The notes under the pieces are model-generated. The model worked only from the letters and a program-made list of their open reading frames with translations, made no database searches and was not told the DNA's origin. Made by a program: the position numbers and the translations under genes. A stretch of DNA of 64,000 bases from Dehalococcoidia bacterium (GTDB lineage Bacteria; Chloroflexota; Dehalococcoidia; SpSt-223), in contig JANWZD010000003.1 of NCBI GenBank assembly GCA_025054935.1, forward strand, positions 62,001-126,000, written 5' to 3'. This document shows positions 25,416-32,791 of this stretch, piece after piece; position 1 is the first letter of the stretch; each line of letters begins with the position of its first letter.

Positions 25416-25808
25416 CTAAAAGTTCTTCTCGAACATCAGCCACGAGGCGTATTGGTTCGTCGGGTTAATCCACCCATTCTTCAGATTGACGAACCACTCC
25501 GCGCCGATCCAGACGCCATTTTCGCGCAGCGCGAAATGGACGAGAAAGCGGCGGTCGCCGAGGTCCTTCGCGCTCCAGCCGACCACCTCTTGGCTGTGGC
25601 CTGCTCGCCGGGAGTTCTCAATCACCACAGTGATCCGGTCATCGATCGTCTGAGGGCGGCCGGGGACCGGCTCGAACTTCCGCACCAGCTGGATCGCTGC
25701 TTGATCGTCGGGGAGCTCTGAGGCGCCGGAGACAGGGGAGAGCCCGCCGCTGCGGAGCACGAGGACGACAAGGAGGACGATAGTGGCGCCCAGGATGCCA
25801 CCGCGCAT
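25416..25808 (-). CDS. Exported or anchored hypothetical protein
   Basis: A 130-residue protein with an N-terminal hydrophobic helix (about 4-19) that may be a signal anchor. A compact domain follows ('LVRKFEPVP', 'EVVGWSAKDLGDRRFLVHFAL', 'WFVNLKNGWINPTN') that looks like a small mixed alpha/beta sensor or NTF2-like domain. No family is recognised. TACAAT lies about 36 nt upstream. It ends 7 bp from the convergent methyltransferase gene. Confidence 0.65.
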   Translation of the reverse strand: MRGGILGATIVLLVVLVLRSGGLSPVSGASELPDDQAAIQLVRKFEPVPGRPQTIDDRITVVIENSRRAGHSQEVVGWSAKDLGDRRFLVHFALRENGVWIGAEWFVNLKNGWINPTNQYASWLMFEKNF

Positions 25809-25861
25809 TGCGCACCGCCCGCCTGAGGAGAGATGTCAGGGGACGATTGTACCAAAGAGCG

Positions 25862-26677
25862 CTAGGGACGATCGTCGGCGAACAGCTGACTGAGCGTTAC
25901 GATGGTGAACCCGCGCGCCTGCAGGCGCTGGATGATCTGGGGCAGGACGGCTGCTGTCTGCGCCGAGTCGAGATGCTGCACAACGATTGCGCCGCCGCTC
26001 GCCCGGTTCGCCACAGTATTGAGCACGTCGGCGTTCGAGTAGTCGGTGCGCCAGTCGCCCGAATCGAGCGTCCAGTAGACCGAGTAATAGCCCAAGCTGC
26101 CGATCACCGACAGGACCCGGGCGTCGCGGTTGCCGAAAGGCGGCCGAAACCACGGCTTCGTCGACATCCCAGTGAGGGAGACGATGATCTCTTCCGTGCG
26201 CTGAATCTCGGCGACGATCTCTGGCGAACTGAGCGTGGTGAAGCGGGGATGGGAATAGCTGTGGTTCGCCAGTTCATGGCCGTCGGCGACGATCCGCCTA
26301 GTCAGCTCCGGATTCCGCTCTGCCCACTGCCCGGTGAGAAACATCGTCACGCGGAGGTTGGCGGCTTTCAAGGTATCGAGGATAGCCGGCGTGTGGCGCG
26401 AGCCGGCGCCGGCGTCGAAGGTGAGGGCGACCATCGACGATTGAGGGTCGCCGCGAACGATCTCTGGGGCACTCGCCGGGGGCGGCAGCCGGAGCCGAGG
26501 GGACGGAGGAGGGGTCGGCGTCGGCGGCTCAGGTGTTGGGGTCGGAAGCGGCGTCGGAGTGGCGGTCGGTGGGACGATGGCGGTGGGGCTCGGCACCGGC
26601 GTTGGAAACGAGGGCGGCACGCCGCTGCCGCCGCACTGGATGAGAAAGCCGAGCAGCGCGCAGATCAGCCACTCCAT
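25862..26677 (-). CDS. Polysaccharide deacetylase (NodB domain), exported
   Basis: A 271-residue protein. A short hydrophobic N-terminus with Cys15 ('LGFLIQCGG') could be a lipobox, though Gln at -1 is unusual. A PTPTP linker (about 24-65) precedes a NodB deacetylase domain with 'TFDAGAGSRHTPAILD' (metal Asp), 'NHSYSHP' (HxxxH) and 'WFRPPFGNRD'. Such enzymes remove N- or O-acetyl groups from wall glycans. GGGAGGG lies 5 nt before ATG 26677. It overlaps the end of cinA by 13 bp, so the two form an operon. Confidence 0.9.
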   Translation of the reverse strand: MEWLICALLGFLIQCGGSGVPPSFPTPVPSPTAIVPPTATPTPLPTPTPEPPTPTPPPSPRLRLPPPASAPEIVRGDPQSSMVALTFDAGAGSRHTPAILDTLKAANLRVTMFLTGQWAERNPELTRRIVADGHELANHSYSHPRFTTLSSPEIVAEIQRTEEIIVSLTGMSTKPWFRPPFGNRDARVLSVIGSLGYYSVYWTLDSGDWRTDYSNADVLNTVANRASGGAIVVQHLDSAQTAAVLPQIIQRLQARGFTIVTLSQLFADDRP

Positions 26678-27213
26678 CGCTTCCCTCCCGCGACGTTCCT
26701 GTTTTCCAATCGTAGCGAGCGTGATCGCCGCAGCGCAACGCTCTCGCTCTCCTCAAGCGCGGCGGCGAGGAACTGCGCGGCCGCGCGCGCAAAGCCCCGC
26801 ATGTTGGCGCGGCGGCCTTGGTCGGGCAGCTGAACTGTCGCGCTGCGCCGCATGGCGGGACCGACAAGCGCGAGGCAGGTGAGGCCGGCCGGCTTCGATG
26901 ACTGACGGCCGGTCTGGGGGCCGGCGATCCCGGTCTCGGCGACCGCCCAGTCGGCGCCGAGGCGCTGGCGCGCGGCGTCCGCGAGCCGGAGCGCCGCCTC
27001 CTCGCTCACCGCGCCCGCCGCGCCGAGGTCCTCTACCCCGAGGAGCGCTCGTCGCGCCGATGCGCTGTAGGGCACAACGCCGCCGACCAGCCACGCTGAC
27101 GCACCGGGGACCTGAAGCAGAGCGGCAAGAAGCAGCCCGCCGGCGGAGGTTTCGACCACGGCGAGGGTCTCGCCTCGCCGCCGCAGCGCCCGTCCAATTC
27201 TGGTTGCGCTCAT
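26665..27213 (-). CDS. cinA: CinA-family nicotinamide-nucleotide amidohydrolase (PncC type)
   Basis: A 182-residue protein that is a stand-alone CinA C-terminal domain. It opens 'LRRRGETLAVVETSAGGLL' (the usual 'AESCTGG' region reads 'VETSAGG') and continues 'VVPYSASARRALLGV', 'SEEAALRLADAAR' and 'ADWAVAETGIAGP'. Members deamidate NMN to NaMN in NAD salvage. GGGAG lies 6 nt before ATG 27213. The last ~25 residues are basic and overlap the deacetylase start. Confidence 0.85.
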   Translation of the reverse strand: MSATRIGRALRRRGETLAVVETSAGGLLLAALLQVPGASAWLVGGVVPYSASARRALLGVEDLGAAGAVSEEAALRLADAARQRLGADWAVAETGIAGPQTGRQSSKPAGLTCLALVGPAMRRSATVQLPDQGRRANMRGFARAAAQFLAAALEESESVALRRSRSLRLENRNVAGGKRWSG

Positions 27214-27244
27214 TCTTGCTCCCGCCCGCGCAGGCCGGGCTTGC

Positions 27245-27250
27245 TACAAT
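27245..27250 (+). promoter_or_regulatory. -10 box of a leaderless transcript
   Basis: TACAAT, 6 nt, then ATG 27257. Confidence 0.5.
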
Positions 27251-27256
27251 CGGCTC

Positions 27257-27565
27257 ATGGAGCCGCGCTGGGACATTGAGGCGACCGGGACGATCATCGC
27301 CGTTGACCGCGAGCAGCCGGCAGCGCGTGTCCGCTGCCAGATCTGGATTATTCCCCCGACCGAGGCCTTGCCGGGGAAGTGGGGCGGACGGATGGAAGTG
27401 ATCGAGCGGATTGACCTGCGCGCCTCGGACTTCATGTTCCGGCTGGTGCTCGACGATGGGCGGACGGCAGACTGCTTCGCCGAGTTCGATCTCCAGCGCG
27501 GCATCGGCCGGATTGATGGCAATGGTCCTCCGCCGCTCAGCGAGACACCGGCCAGAGATTCTTGA
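27257..27565 (+). CDS. 102-residue hypothetical protein
   Basis: A small acidic, beta-rich protein ('TGTIIAVDREQPAARVRCQI', 'FMFRLVLDDGRTADCFAEFDL') with no signal or membrane segment. I do not recognise it. Support for the gene is the TACAAT box 6 nt before ATG 27257, matching the leaderless pattern, and good codon use. Its 3' end overlaps the convergent gene by 29 bp. Confidence 0.65.
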   Translation: MEPRWDIEATGTIIAVDREQPAARVRCQIWIIPPTEALPGKWGGRMEVIERIDLRASDFMFRLVLDDGRTADCFAEFDLQRGIGRIDGNGPPPLSETPARDS

Positions 27566-27974
27566 ACCCGCGGCCGGTGATCGCCGAGAGGATGGTGGCG
27601 CGCTCGAACGCCCGCAATTCCTCCAGCGCGCGTTCGGCGTCGGCAAGGCTCTGGCGAAACCCGCCCCGCTCGAGACGGCGGACCAGCCGGTCCCACAGCC
27701 CAAGCCGGACAAGCGTCTCGACATACTTTGGCCACGGCACAAAGGCGATACGATTGGGCTGCGGGAATTGCGGGCGCAGGCGCCGCAGGCTCCGGTAGCG
27801 CTCCTGCAGCGAACTGGCCATCGGCATCACCCGAATGAGCGGCTCTGAGGTCGCGTCGGTCCGCATGTCGACGACCAAAGTCCGGGCGAATAAGGGAAAA
27901 TAAACCGAGAGCACCTCGGCATCCTCGAAGTTCCGCTCGATCTCGTGGAAATCGAGACCAAATTCGTAGTCCAT
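27537..27974 (-). CDS. 145-residue hypothetical protein
   Basis: A soluble alpha/beta protein opening MDYEFGLDFHEIERNF, with 'VLSVYFPLFARTLVVDMR' and 'RIAFVPWPKYVETLVRLGLWDRL' as its most ordered stretches. No known family comes to mind. ATG 27974 is preferred to GTG 27980. It overlaps the convergent 27257-27565 gene by 29 bp and is divergent from the glycosylase gene. Confidence 0.65.
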   Translation of the reverse strand: MDYEFGLDFHEIERNFEDAEVLSVYFPLFARTLVVDMRTDATSEPLIRVMPMASSLQERYRSLRRLRPQFPQPNRIAFVPWPKYVETLVRLGLWDRLVRRLERGGFRQSLADAERALEELRAFERATILSAITGRGFKNLWPVSR

Positions 27975-28025
27975 CGCCACTTTCCGACCGGTTCCCTCCT
28001 GCCCTGCGCATTGCCGGAGCCCGTC

Positions 28026-28031
28026 TATGAT
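28026..28031 (+). promoter_or_regulatory. -10 box of leaderless glycosylase transcript
   Basis: TATGAT, 7 nt, then GTG 28039. It overlaps the alternative ATG at 28027, arguing against that start. Confidence 0.5.
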
Positions 28032-28038
28032 TGGGGAA

Positions 28039-28593
28039 GTGCTGCCGCGCGCATTTTACGATCGGCCGACCTTGGAGGTCGCTCAGGACCTTCTCGGCAA
28101 ATACGTCGTCCACCTCCACGCCGGGGTGCCGCGTGCCGGCAAGATTGTCGAGGTGGAAGCGTATATCGGCGAAGAGGACCGCGCCTGCCACTGCCGCTTC
28201 GGCCGGACCGCGCGGACAGCGCCGATGTACGGGCCGCCGGGCCATGCCTACCTCTACCTGATCTACGGCACCTCGACGATGCTCAATGTTGTGACCGAAG
28301 GGGTCGACCGTCCCGCGGCGGTCCTGATCCGGGCGCTTGAACCGGCAGAGCACGTTCTCGGCCGCACCGATGGACCGGGCCGGCTCACCGCTGCGCTCGC
28401 TATCCCTCGCTCGCTGAACGGCCACGATCTGCTCCAGCCGCCGCTGCTGCTCGTCGATCGCGGCGATCGTCCCGCCCGGGTTGTCGCGACTGAGCGGGTC
28501 AACATCGACTACGCGGGCGAGTGGCGCGCCATGCCGTGGCGGTTTCTCGACCCTGACAGCCGCTTTCTCTCGGTCCGCCCCCGTAAGATATAG
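28039..28593 (+). CDS. mpg: 3-methyladenine DNA glycosylase (Mpg/AAG family)
   Basis: A 184-residue base-excision-repair enzyme that removes alkylated purines. It opens 'LPRAFYDRPTLEVAQDLLGK'; 'KIVEVEAYIGEEDRACH' holds the catalytic Glu, and 'MYGPPGHAYLYLIYG' and 'PAAVLIRALEP' are family blocks. Near-complete for the bacterial AAG family. GTG 28039 is preferred because TATGAT sits 7 nt upstream; ATG 28027 is the alternative. A perfect 8-bp inverted repeat covers the stop codon. Confidence 0.93.
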   Translation: MLPRAFYDRPTLEVAQDLLGKYVVHLHAGVPRAGKIVEVEAYIGEEDRACHCRFGRTARTAPMYGPPGHAYLYLIYGTSTMLNVVTEGVDRPAAVLIRALEPAEHVLGRTDGPGRLTAALAIPRSLNGHDLLQPPLLLVDRGDRPARVVATERVNIDYAGEWRAMPWRFLDPDSRFLSVRPRKI

Positions 28594-28607
28594 ACAGCAT
28601 CTATATC
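28587..28607. repeat. Perfect 8-bp inverted repeat between mpg and the next gene
   Basis: GATATAGA-CAGCA-TCTATATC, overlapping the mpg stop. It is AT-rich and has no T-run, so an operator for the downstream gene is more likely than a terminator. Confidence 0.45.
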
Positions 28608-28684
28608 AAAGCCGGAGAACGTCAATCAGCATTGAGCTTACACGGCGTTAACATAGCAGCGCAAGGCATCTCGGAGGAACAACG

Positions 28685-29212
28685 ATGCTCGTCAATGACT
28701 CTCTCACCGGTCTTGAACGCATGACCATCAGCGCGGCGCGGTTCTACGGCGTGGAGAGTTCGGCGGGCGTTGTTGCGTCGCCGGCCAATGGCCGGTGCTC
28801 CGCGGAGGCGCCGCTTCCCGACATCGCCAGCCGGCTCGGGGCGCGCCGCGGCCAGACGTTTTGCGCCTATGGACCAGGCGACCAGCAGATCCTCGACGTT
28901 CTCGCCGAGGCGTGCCGTGCGCGTGCGGCACAGCTCGAGGAGGCGGACCTCGTGCTCTACTGGCCCGTCAGCCGCGAGGCACTCCAGCGCGATCTCCCGG
29001 CGCTCGTTGAGCGGCTGCAGCCCCAGAGCGACCTCTGGATTATTGTCCCCGGTCCAGGCCGCCTTGATGGCGCTGGAGCGTCGCTCCCTCAAGGCGAGGT
29101 GCTCGCTCTCGCCCGTCAGGCAGGCTTGATCGACAACCGCGTCGCCTTCCTGTCGGAGCGCGAGTTCGGCTATCGCTTCCGTCGCGCGCTCCAGAATGGG
29201 AACGGCCACTAA
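28685..29212 (+). CDS. DUF3052-like protein
   Basis: A 175-residue soluble protein. The C-terminal ~110 residues read 'ADLVLYWPVSREALQRDLPAL', 'SDLWIIVPGPGR' and 'ALARQAGLIDNRVAFLSE'. This is the order of blocks seen in DUF3052 proteins (a helix-strand unit ending 'GLVDxKVVxFSxTxT'). The match is from memory and moderate. DUF3052 has no settled function. GGAGG lies about 9 nt before the ATG. Confidence 0.7.
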   Translation: MLVNDSLTGLERMTISAARFYGVESSAGVVASPANGRCSAEAPLPDIASRLGARRGQTFCAYGPGDQQILDVLAEACRARAAQLEEADLVLYWPVSREALQRDLPALVERLQPQSDLWIIVPGPGRLDGAGASLPQGEVLALARQAGLIDNRVAFLSEREFGYRFRRALQNGNGH

Positions 29213-29242
29213 AGCGCCGGCCGCGCGCTGAGAGAACGTCCG

Positions 29243-30100
29243 TCAGCCCCCGGCGCTCTCGTCGCCGCGGAGGAACGGCAAGATAGCGTCGGCGAAAGCG
29301 CGAGGGGCAGTGAACGGCGCGACGTGGCTGATCTCGGGCACGACGAGGCTGCGGCCATTGGGCAGCAAGGCCGTCAACCGCTCGCGGTCGACCCGCGGGT
29401 CAGCTCCGCTGCGCAGTACCCCTTGGCCCGCGCAGAGGATGAGCGTCGGGGCGGTGATCTTAGGAAGCCGGTCAACAAGCGGCTGCCGTTCGATCGTGTA
29501 GGGTGCGGCGGTCGCCCAGCCGCCCGGGCCGTAGATCTCGCCCCCCGCCTTCGGGCCTTTGTAAACCGCTTGGAAGAGCACATAGAAGCGGCGCTGGACG
29601 TCGTCGAGGCGCACCTCCCCCAGCATCCCGCTATATTGGTTCCACAGCGCAAGCAGATGGCTGCCGTCCGGCTGCGGGTCAGGGGCGGGGAAGCGGGTGG
29701 CATGCACCCCGCGCAGCTCGGGGCGCGATCCCCAGTCGAACAGCTCGGAGAGGACCAGCCGCTCAATCCGCTCTGGAGCCATGGCCGCAACTTCCGCCGC
29801 GAGGTTCGCCCCCGTCATATGGCCGAGGAGGGAGAAGCGCGCGAAGCGGAGCGCATCCACCGCGCGCAGGATCGCCGCCGCAAACTGCTCGGCGGTCGTG
29901 TAGGGCGTTGGCGGTCGGTCGGAGTCGCCGTAGCCCGGCAGGTCGAGCGCGACAACGCGGAACTCCGGGCTGAGAAGCGGAATCAATCGTTCGAACGACC
30001 GGGGGTCGGGCGTCATGTGGAGCAGGACGAGGGGCGGTCCCTCTCCCTCGGTCCAATAGTGAAGCTGCCCGTCGACGGTGTCGATGAACCCGCGTTTCAT
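29243..30100 (-). CDS. Alpha/beta hydrolase-fold protein with altered nucleophile elbow
   Basis: A 285-residue alpha/beta hydrolase. 'PPLVLLHMTPDPRSFERLIPLL' is the oxyanion region, 'VVALDLPGYGDSDRP' follows, and 'VVPEISHVAPFTAP' holds the C-terminal His. The nucleophile elbow reads 'LLGHMTGANLA', so Met takes the place of Ser in GxSxG. The protein may be non-hydrolytic or use another residue. Its ATG overlaps the stop of the aminopeptidase-like gene (ATGA), so the two are translationally coupled. Confidence 0.85.
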   Translation of the reverse strand: MKRGFIDTVDGQLHYWTEGEGPPLVLLHMTPDPRSFERLIPLLSPEFRVVALDLPGYGDSDRPPTPYTTAEQFAAAILRAVDALRFARFSLLGHMTGANLAAEVAAMAPERIERLVLSELFDWGSRPELRGVHATRFPAPDPQPDGSHLLALWNQYSGMLGEVRLDDVQRRFYVLFQAVYKGPKAGGEIYGPGGWATAAPYTIERQPLVDRLPKITAPTLILCAGQGVLRSGADPRVDRERLTALLPNGRSLVVPEISHVAPFTAPRAFADAILPFLRGDESAGG

Positions 30101-31068
30101 ACGAGAAGCTGCCCCTCGCGGACGATCAGGTGGCCGTCGGCCCAGACAGTGGGGCGCACGATCAAGCCGTCGATGTGGAGCGGGCTGAAGGTGCGCCCGC
30201 GCAGCCCCGTGCTGTTGCCTAGGCCGACATGGACGGTGCCCCACCGCTTTTTCGCCTCTTGGATGTCGCCGGCGAGGTTGGCCTTGGGGTTTGTCCCGAT
30301 CGACACCTCGGCAACGACATCGGCGTTCTCGACGCCACCGATCAACGCGCGGAGCTGGTCGGCTTCAGCTCCTCCTTCAATGGCAGTGACGCGGCCGTCG
30401 CGGACCGTAAGCCGGATCGGCGCGGTCAAGTGGCCGATGCTATGAACCGGGCCGTCGTAGACAACGACCCCATTCATCGACCCTTCGATAGGAGCGTGAG
30501 GCACTTCGCCAAACGGGAATGTGCCGATGCGGCCGGGTTCCCGCGCTCTGCCGATCGACAGGTTGGGCAGTCGGTCGGCGACGCTGCAGGTAAAGTCTGT
30601 CCCATTCGCTGACCAGACCCGCAGCTCCCGCGCCGGCGCAAGCACCTCATACAGCCGGGTCGTGATTGCGGCGACCTCGTCCGGGTCAGCCGCCGCCGCG
30701 CCGTGGGTCATCGTCTCACGGTCGATCGAAATCGAGATCAGCCGGATGCGCTTCTCGTCGAGCGCTTGGCGGATGCGGGGGCTGAAGTGAATAACGGTGG
30801 TCGTTGGGCAGATCACAAGCGTTGCCCCGTCGACGGCATGCTGGACGATCGCCGTCGCTGGGGCGCCGGCGACCGGACGGGCGGGCATAACCGCTACTGT
30901 TGGCTCGGCACCGACCGCTGCGACCGCGGCCGTCAGTGCCTGGACTACCGCTGGGTCGGACCGATGGTCCGCGACAATCAGCACCTGTTCGCCGGGCTGA
31001 GTTGCTGCGGCTTCGTTGACCACCCAGCTCGCCGTCTTGGCAAGCGCGATTGCTGCCCAGTCCATCAT
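30097..31068 (-). CDS. Aminopeptidase T (M29)/NicX-like metalloprotein
   Basis: A 323-residue protein. The N-terminal Rossmann-like half ('EQVLIVADHRSDPAVVQAL') and C-terminal half ('PIEGSMNGVVVYDGPVHSIG', 'VVAEVSIGTNPKANLAGD', 'KKRWGTVHVGLGNS') match the fold shared by M29 aminopeptidases and the ring-cleaving dioxygenase NicX. The Glu and His blocks that bind metal are present. Which activity it has cannot be decided. The start is backed by TAGAAT 6 nt before ATG 31068 (leaderless). It is coupled to the downstream hydrolase. Confidence 0.8.
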   Translation of the reverse strand: MMDWAAIALAKTASWVVNEAAATQPGEQVLIVADHRSDPAVVQALTAAVAAVGAEPTVAVMPARPVAGAPATAIVQHAVDGATLVICPTTTVIHFSPRIRQALDEKRIRLISISIDRETMTHGAAAADPDEVAAITTRLYEVLAPARELRVWSANGTDFTCSVADRLPNLSIGRAREPGRIGTFPFGEVPHAPIEGSMNGVVVYDGPVHSIGHLTAPIRLTVRDGRVTAIEGGAEADQLRALIGGVENADVVAEVSIGTNPKANLAGDIQEAKKRWGTVHVGLGNSTGLRGRTFSPLHIDGLIVRPTVWADGHLIVREGQLLV

Positions 31069-31074
31069 GGGGCC

Positions 31075-31080
31075 ATTCTA
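31075..31080 (-). promoter_or_regulatory. -10 box of leaderless M29-like transcript
   Basis: Minus-strand TAGAAT, 6 nt, then ATG 31068. Confidence 0.45.
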
Positions 31081-31194
31081 GCCGAGCAGCGGAGGCACAG
31101 CGCAACGACCGAATGATGGCGTCGTGCCATCTCTCACTCTCTTTATGGTACGTTTTTCTCAGCTTTTCCTCAGATGAACGGAGGTCATGCAGGA

Positions 31195-32763
31195 ATGCGT
31201 CCGCAGCTGCTCTTGGTCGCGTTCCTCCTCTCTGCCTGCGCTCCGGCAGTATCGAATGCCCCGACGGCGCCCGACCTCCCGCCTGAGGTCCCGCAACTGC
31301 TCCGCGTGATCACCAGTTCTGTTCCGACCTCGCTGACGCCCGCGGCGGGCACGGCAGGCCATTTCATGGTGTGGACGCTCTACGACAGCGTAACCCAGTT
31401 TGGCCCGAACTTCGAGGTGCGCCCTTCGGTTGCGGAGCGATGGGTGGTGTCGCCCGACGGCATGACCTGGGTGCTCACCCTGCGCGGGGATCTCCGATGG
31501 CCGGACGGAACCGCCCTGACGGCCGCCGACGTCGTCTTCAGCCTCGACCAAATCCGGCTTCGACGCTGGCCACAGGCGTCCTTGTTCTCCTCGATCGCCG
31601 CGGCGCGCGCCGTCGATCCGCTCACCGTCGAGTTGGCGATGCGGTTGCCGGACATGACGCTTCCCAATCATCTGCCGTATCTCTGGGTGTTGCCTCAGGC
31701 GCATCTTGACCGCATCGGGATCGATCAGTTCGCGCTGCGGCCCATCGGCTCTGGCCCCTACGAGGTGGCAGAATTTCGGCCGGGGGTATCGCTCGTTGTG
31801 CGCAAGCGCGCCATCGCCGACGGGGGGACACTCCATCCGTTCCGCCGACCGATTGCCGACGAGATCCGGTTCACCGCGGTGATAGACCCTCTCCAAGCGG
31901 TCGCCGCCCTCCGCAACAACGAAGCCGATATCGCCGCCGTGCATGCCTTCAGCGCAAGCCACATCGACCAGTTGCGTGCCGCTAAGATGACAGTGCTGGT
32001 CTTCCCGCTGGCGACAACCGCTCTCGCCTTCCCTGACGGCGCCCTTCAGCTGCGCGCCTCGCCGCTTCGCGACAAGCGGGTCCGCCTTGCGCTCAATTAC
32101 GCAGTCGACAAGACGGCGCTCGCCGCCCTCTTCTACGGCGCGGAGCCGGTCGGGCAGTATGCCTCCCCGGGCAGCGTGTACTGGGACCCCAGCGCGGCGC
32201 CGTATCCCTACGATCCGGCGCGTGCGAGACAGCTCCTCGCTGAAGCTGGCTTCCCGAATGGAGTGCGGATCGAGAGCGGGATCGAGTATCAGCCGAGCCT
32301 CCTCCCGACGGAGATTGCGCTCATCGTCCAAGGCGCTCTCGCTGAAGTTGGGGTCGAAGCCCCCTTGGTTCCGCTTGAGGCGACCGCCTACCTCGAAAAA
32401 GCGTATGGCCGCAATGGGCAGCTGAAGGCAGAACTGTTCGGCGCGACGGTCCTCGATTCAACCGGCGTTGCCACCGGGATGCGGACTTTCCTCGGCTGCG
32501 CAAGCCCGGCCGGGAGCGGCATCGTCGGGCGCTGGTACTGCAATCGGGAGTGGGACCGCCTGATCAGCGAGGCGATCGCCGAGCGCGACCCCGAGCGGCG
32601 CCGCTTCCTGATGCGCGAAGCAAACCGGATCCAGCGCGAGGATGTGCCCTTCCTCTTCCTCATCGTTCAGCCGGGCTACACGGTGCTCGCGCCCCACGTG
32701 CGCGGCCTCCACATAGACTATTTGAGAATTTTTTCGCTCGACCCTGCCTATCGGGTACGATAG
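31195..32763 (+). CDS. Peptide/nickel ABC transporter substrate-binding lipoprotein
   Basis: A 522-residue family-5 binding protein (SBP_bac_5). The lipoprotein signal ends 'LLSAC' near residue 15. Domain motifs: 'TLYDSVTQFGPNFEVRPSVAERWVVSPDGMTW', 'RWPDGTALTAADVVFS', 'IGSGPYEVAEFRPG' and 'RLALNYAVDKTALAALFY'. It would bind oligopeptides or other small ligands outside the membrane. No permease or ATPase is in the window, so it is an orphan. The next gene is a close paralogue, 28 bp downstream. Confidence 0.92.
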   Translation: MRPQLLLVAFLLSACAPAVSNAPTAPDLPPEVPQLLRVITSSVPTSLTPAAGTAGHFMVWTLYDSVTQFGPNFEVRPSVAERWVVSPDGMTWVLTLRGDLRWPDGTALTAADVVFSLDQIRLRRWPQASLFSSIAAARAVDPLTVELAMRLPDMTLPNHLPYLWVLPQAHLDRIGIDQFALRPIGSGPYEVAEFRPGVSLVVRKRAIADGGTLHPFRRPIADEIRFTAVIDPLQAVAALRNNEADIAAVHAFSASHIDQLRAAKMTVLVFPLATTALAFPDGALQLRASPLRDKRVRLALNYAVDKTALAALFYGAEPVGQYASPGSVYWDPSAAPYPYDPARARQLLAEAGFPNGVRIESGIEYQPSLLPTEIALIVQGALAEVGVEAPLVPLEATAYLEKAYGRNGQLKAELFGATVLDSTGVATGMRTFLGCASPAGSGIVGRWYCNREWDRLISEAIAERDPERRRFLMREANRIQREDVPFLFLIVQPGYTVLAPHVRGLHIDYLRIFSLDPAYRVR

Positions 32764-32791
32764 AGGCCGAGAAGAGGCCGAGGAGGGGTCG

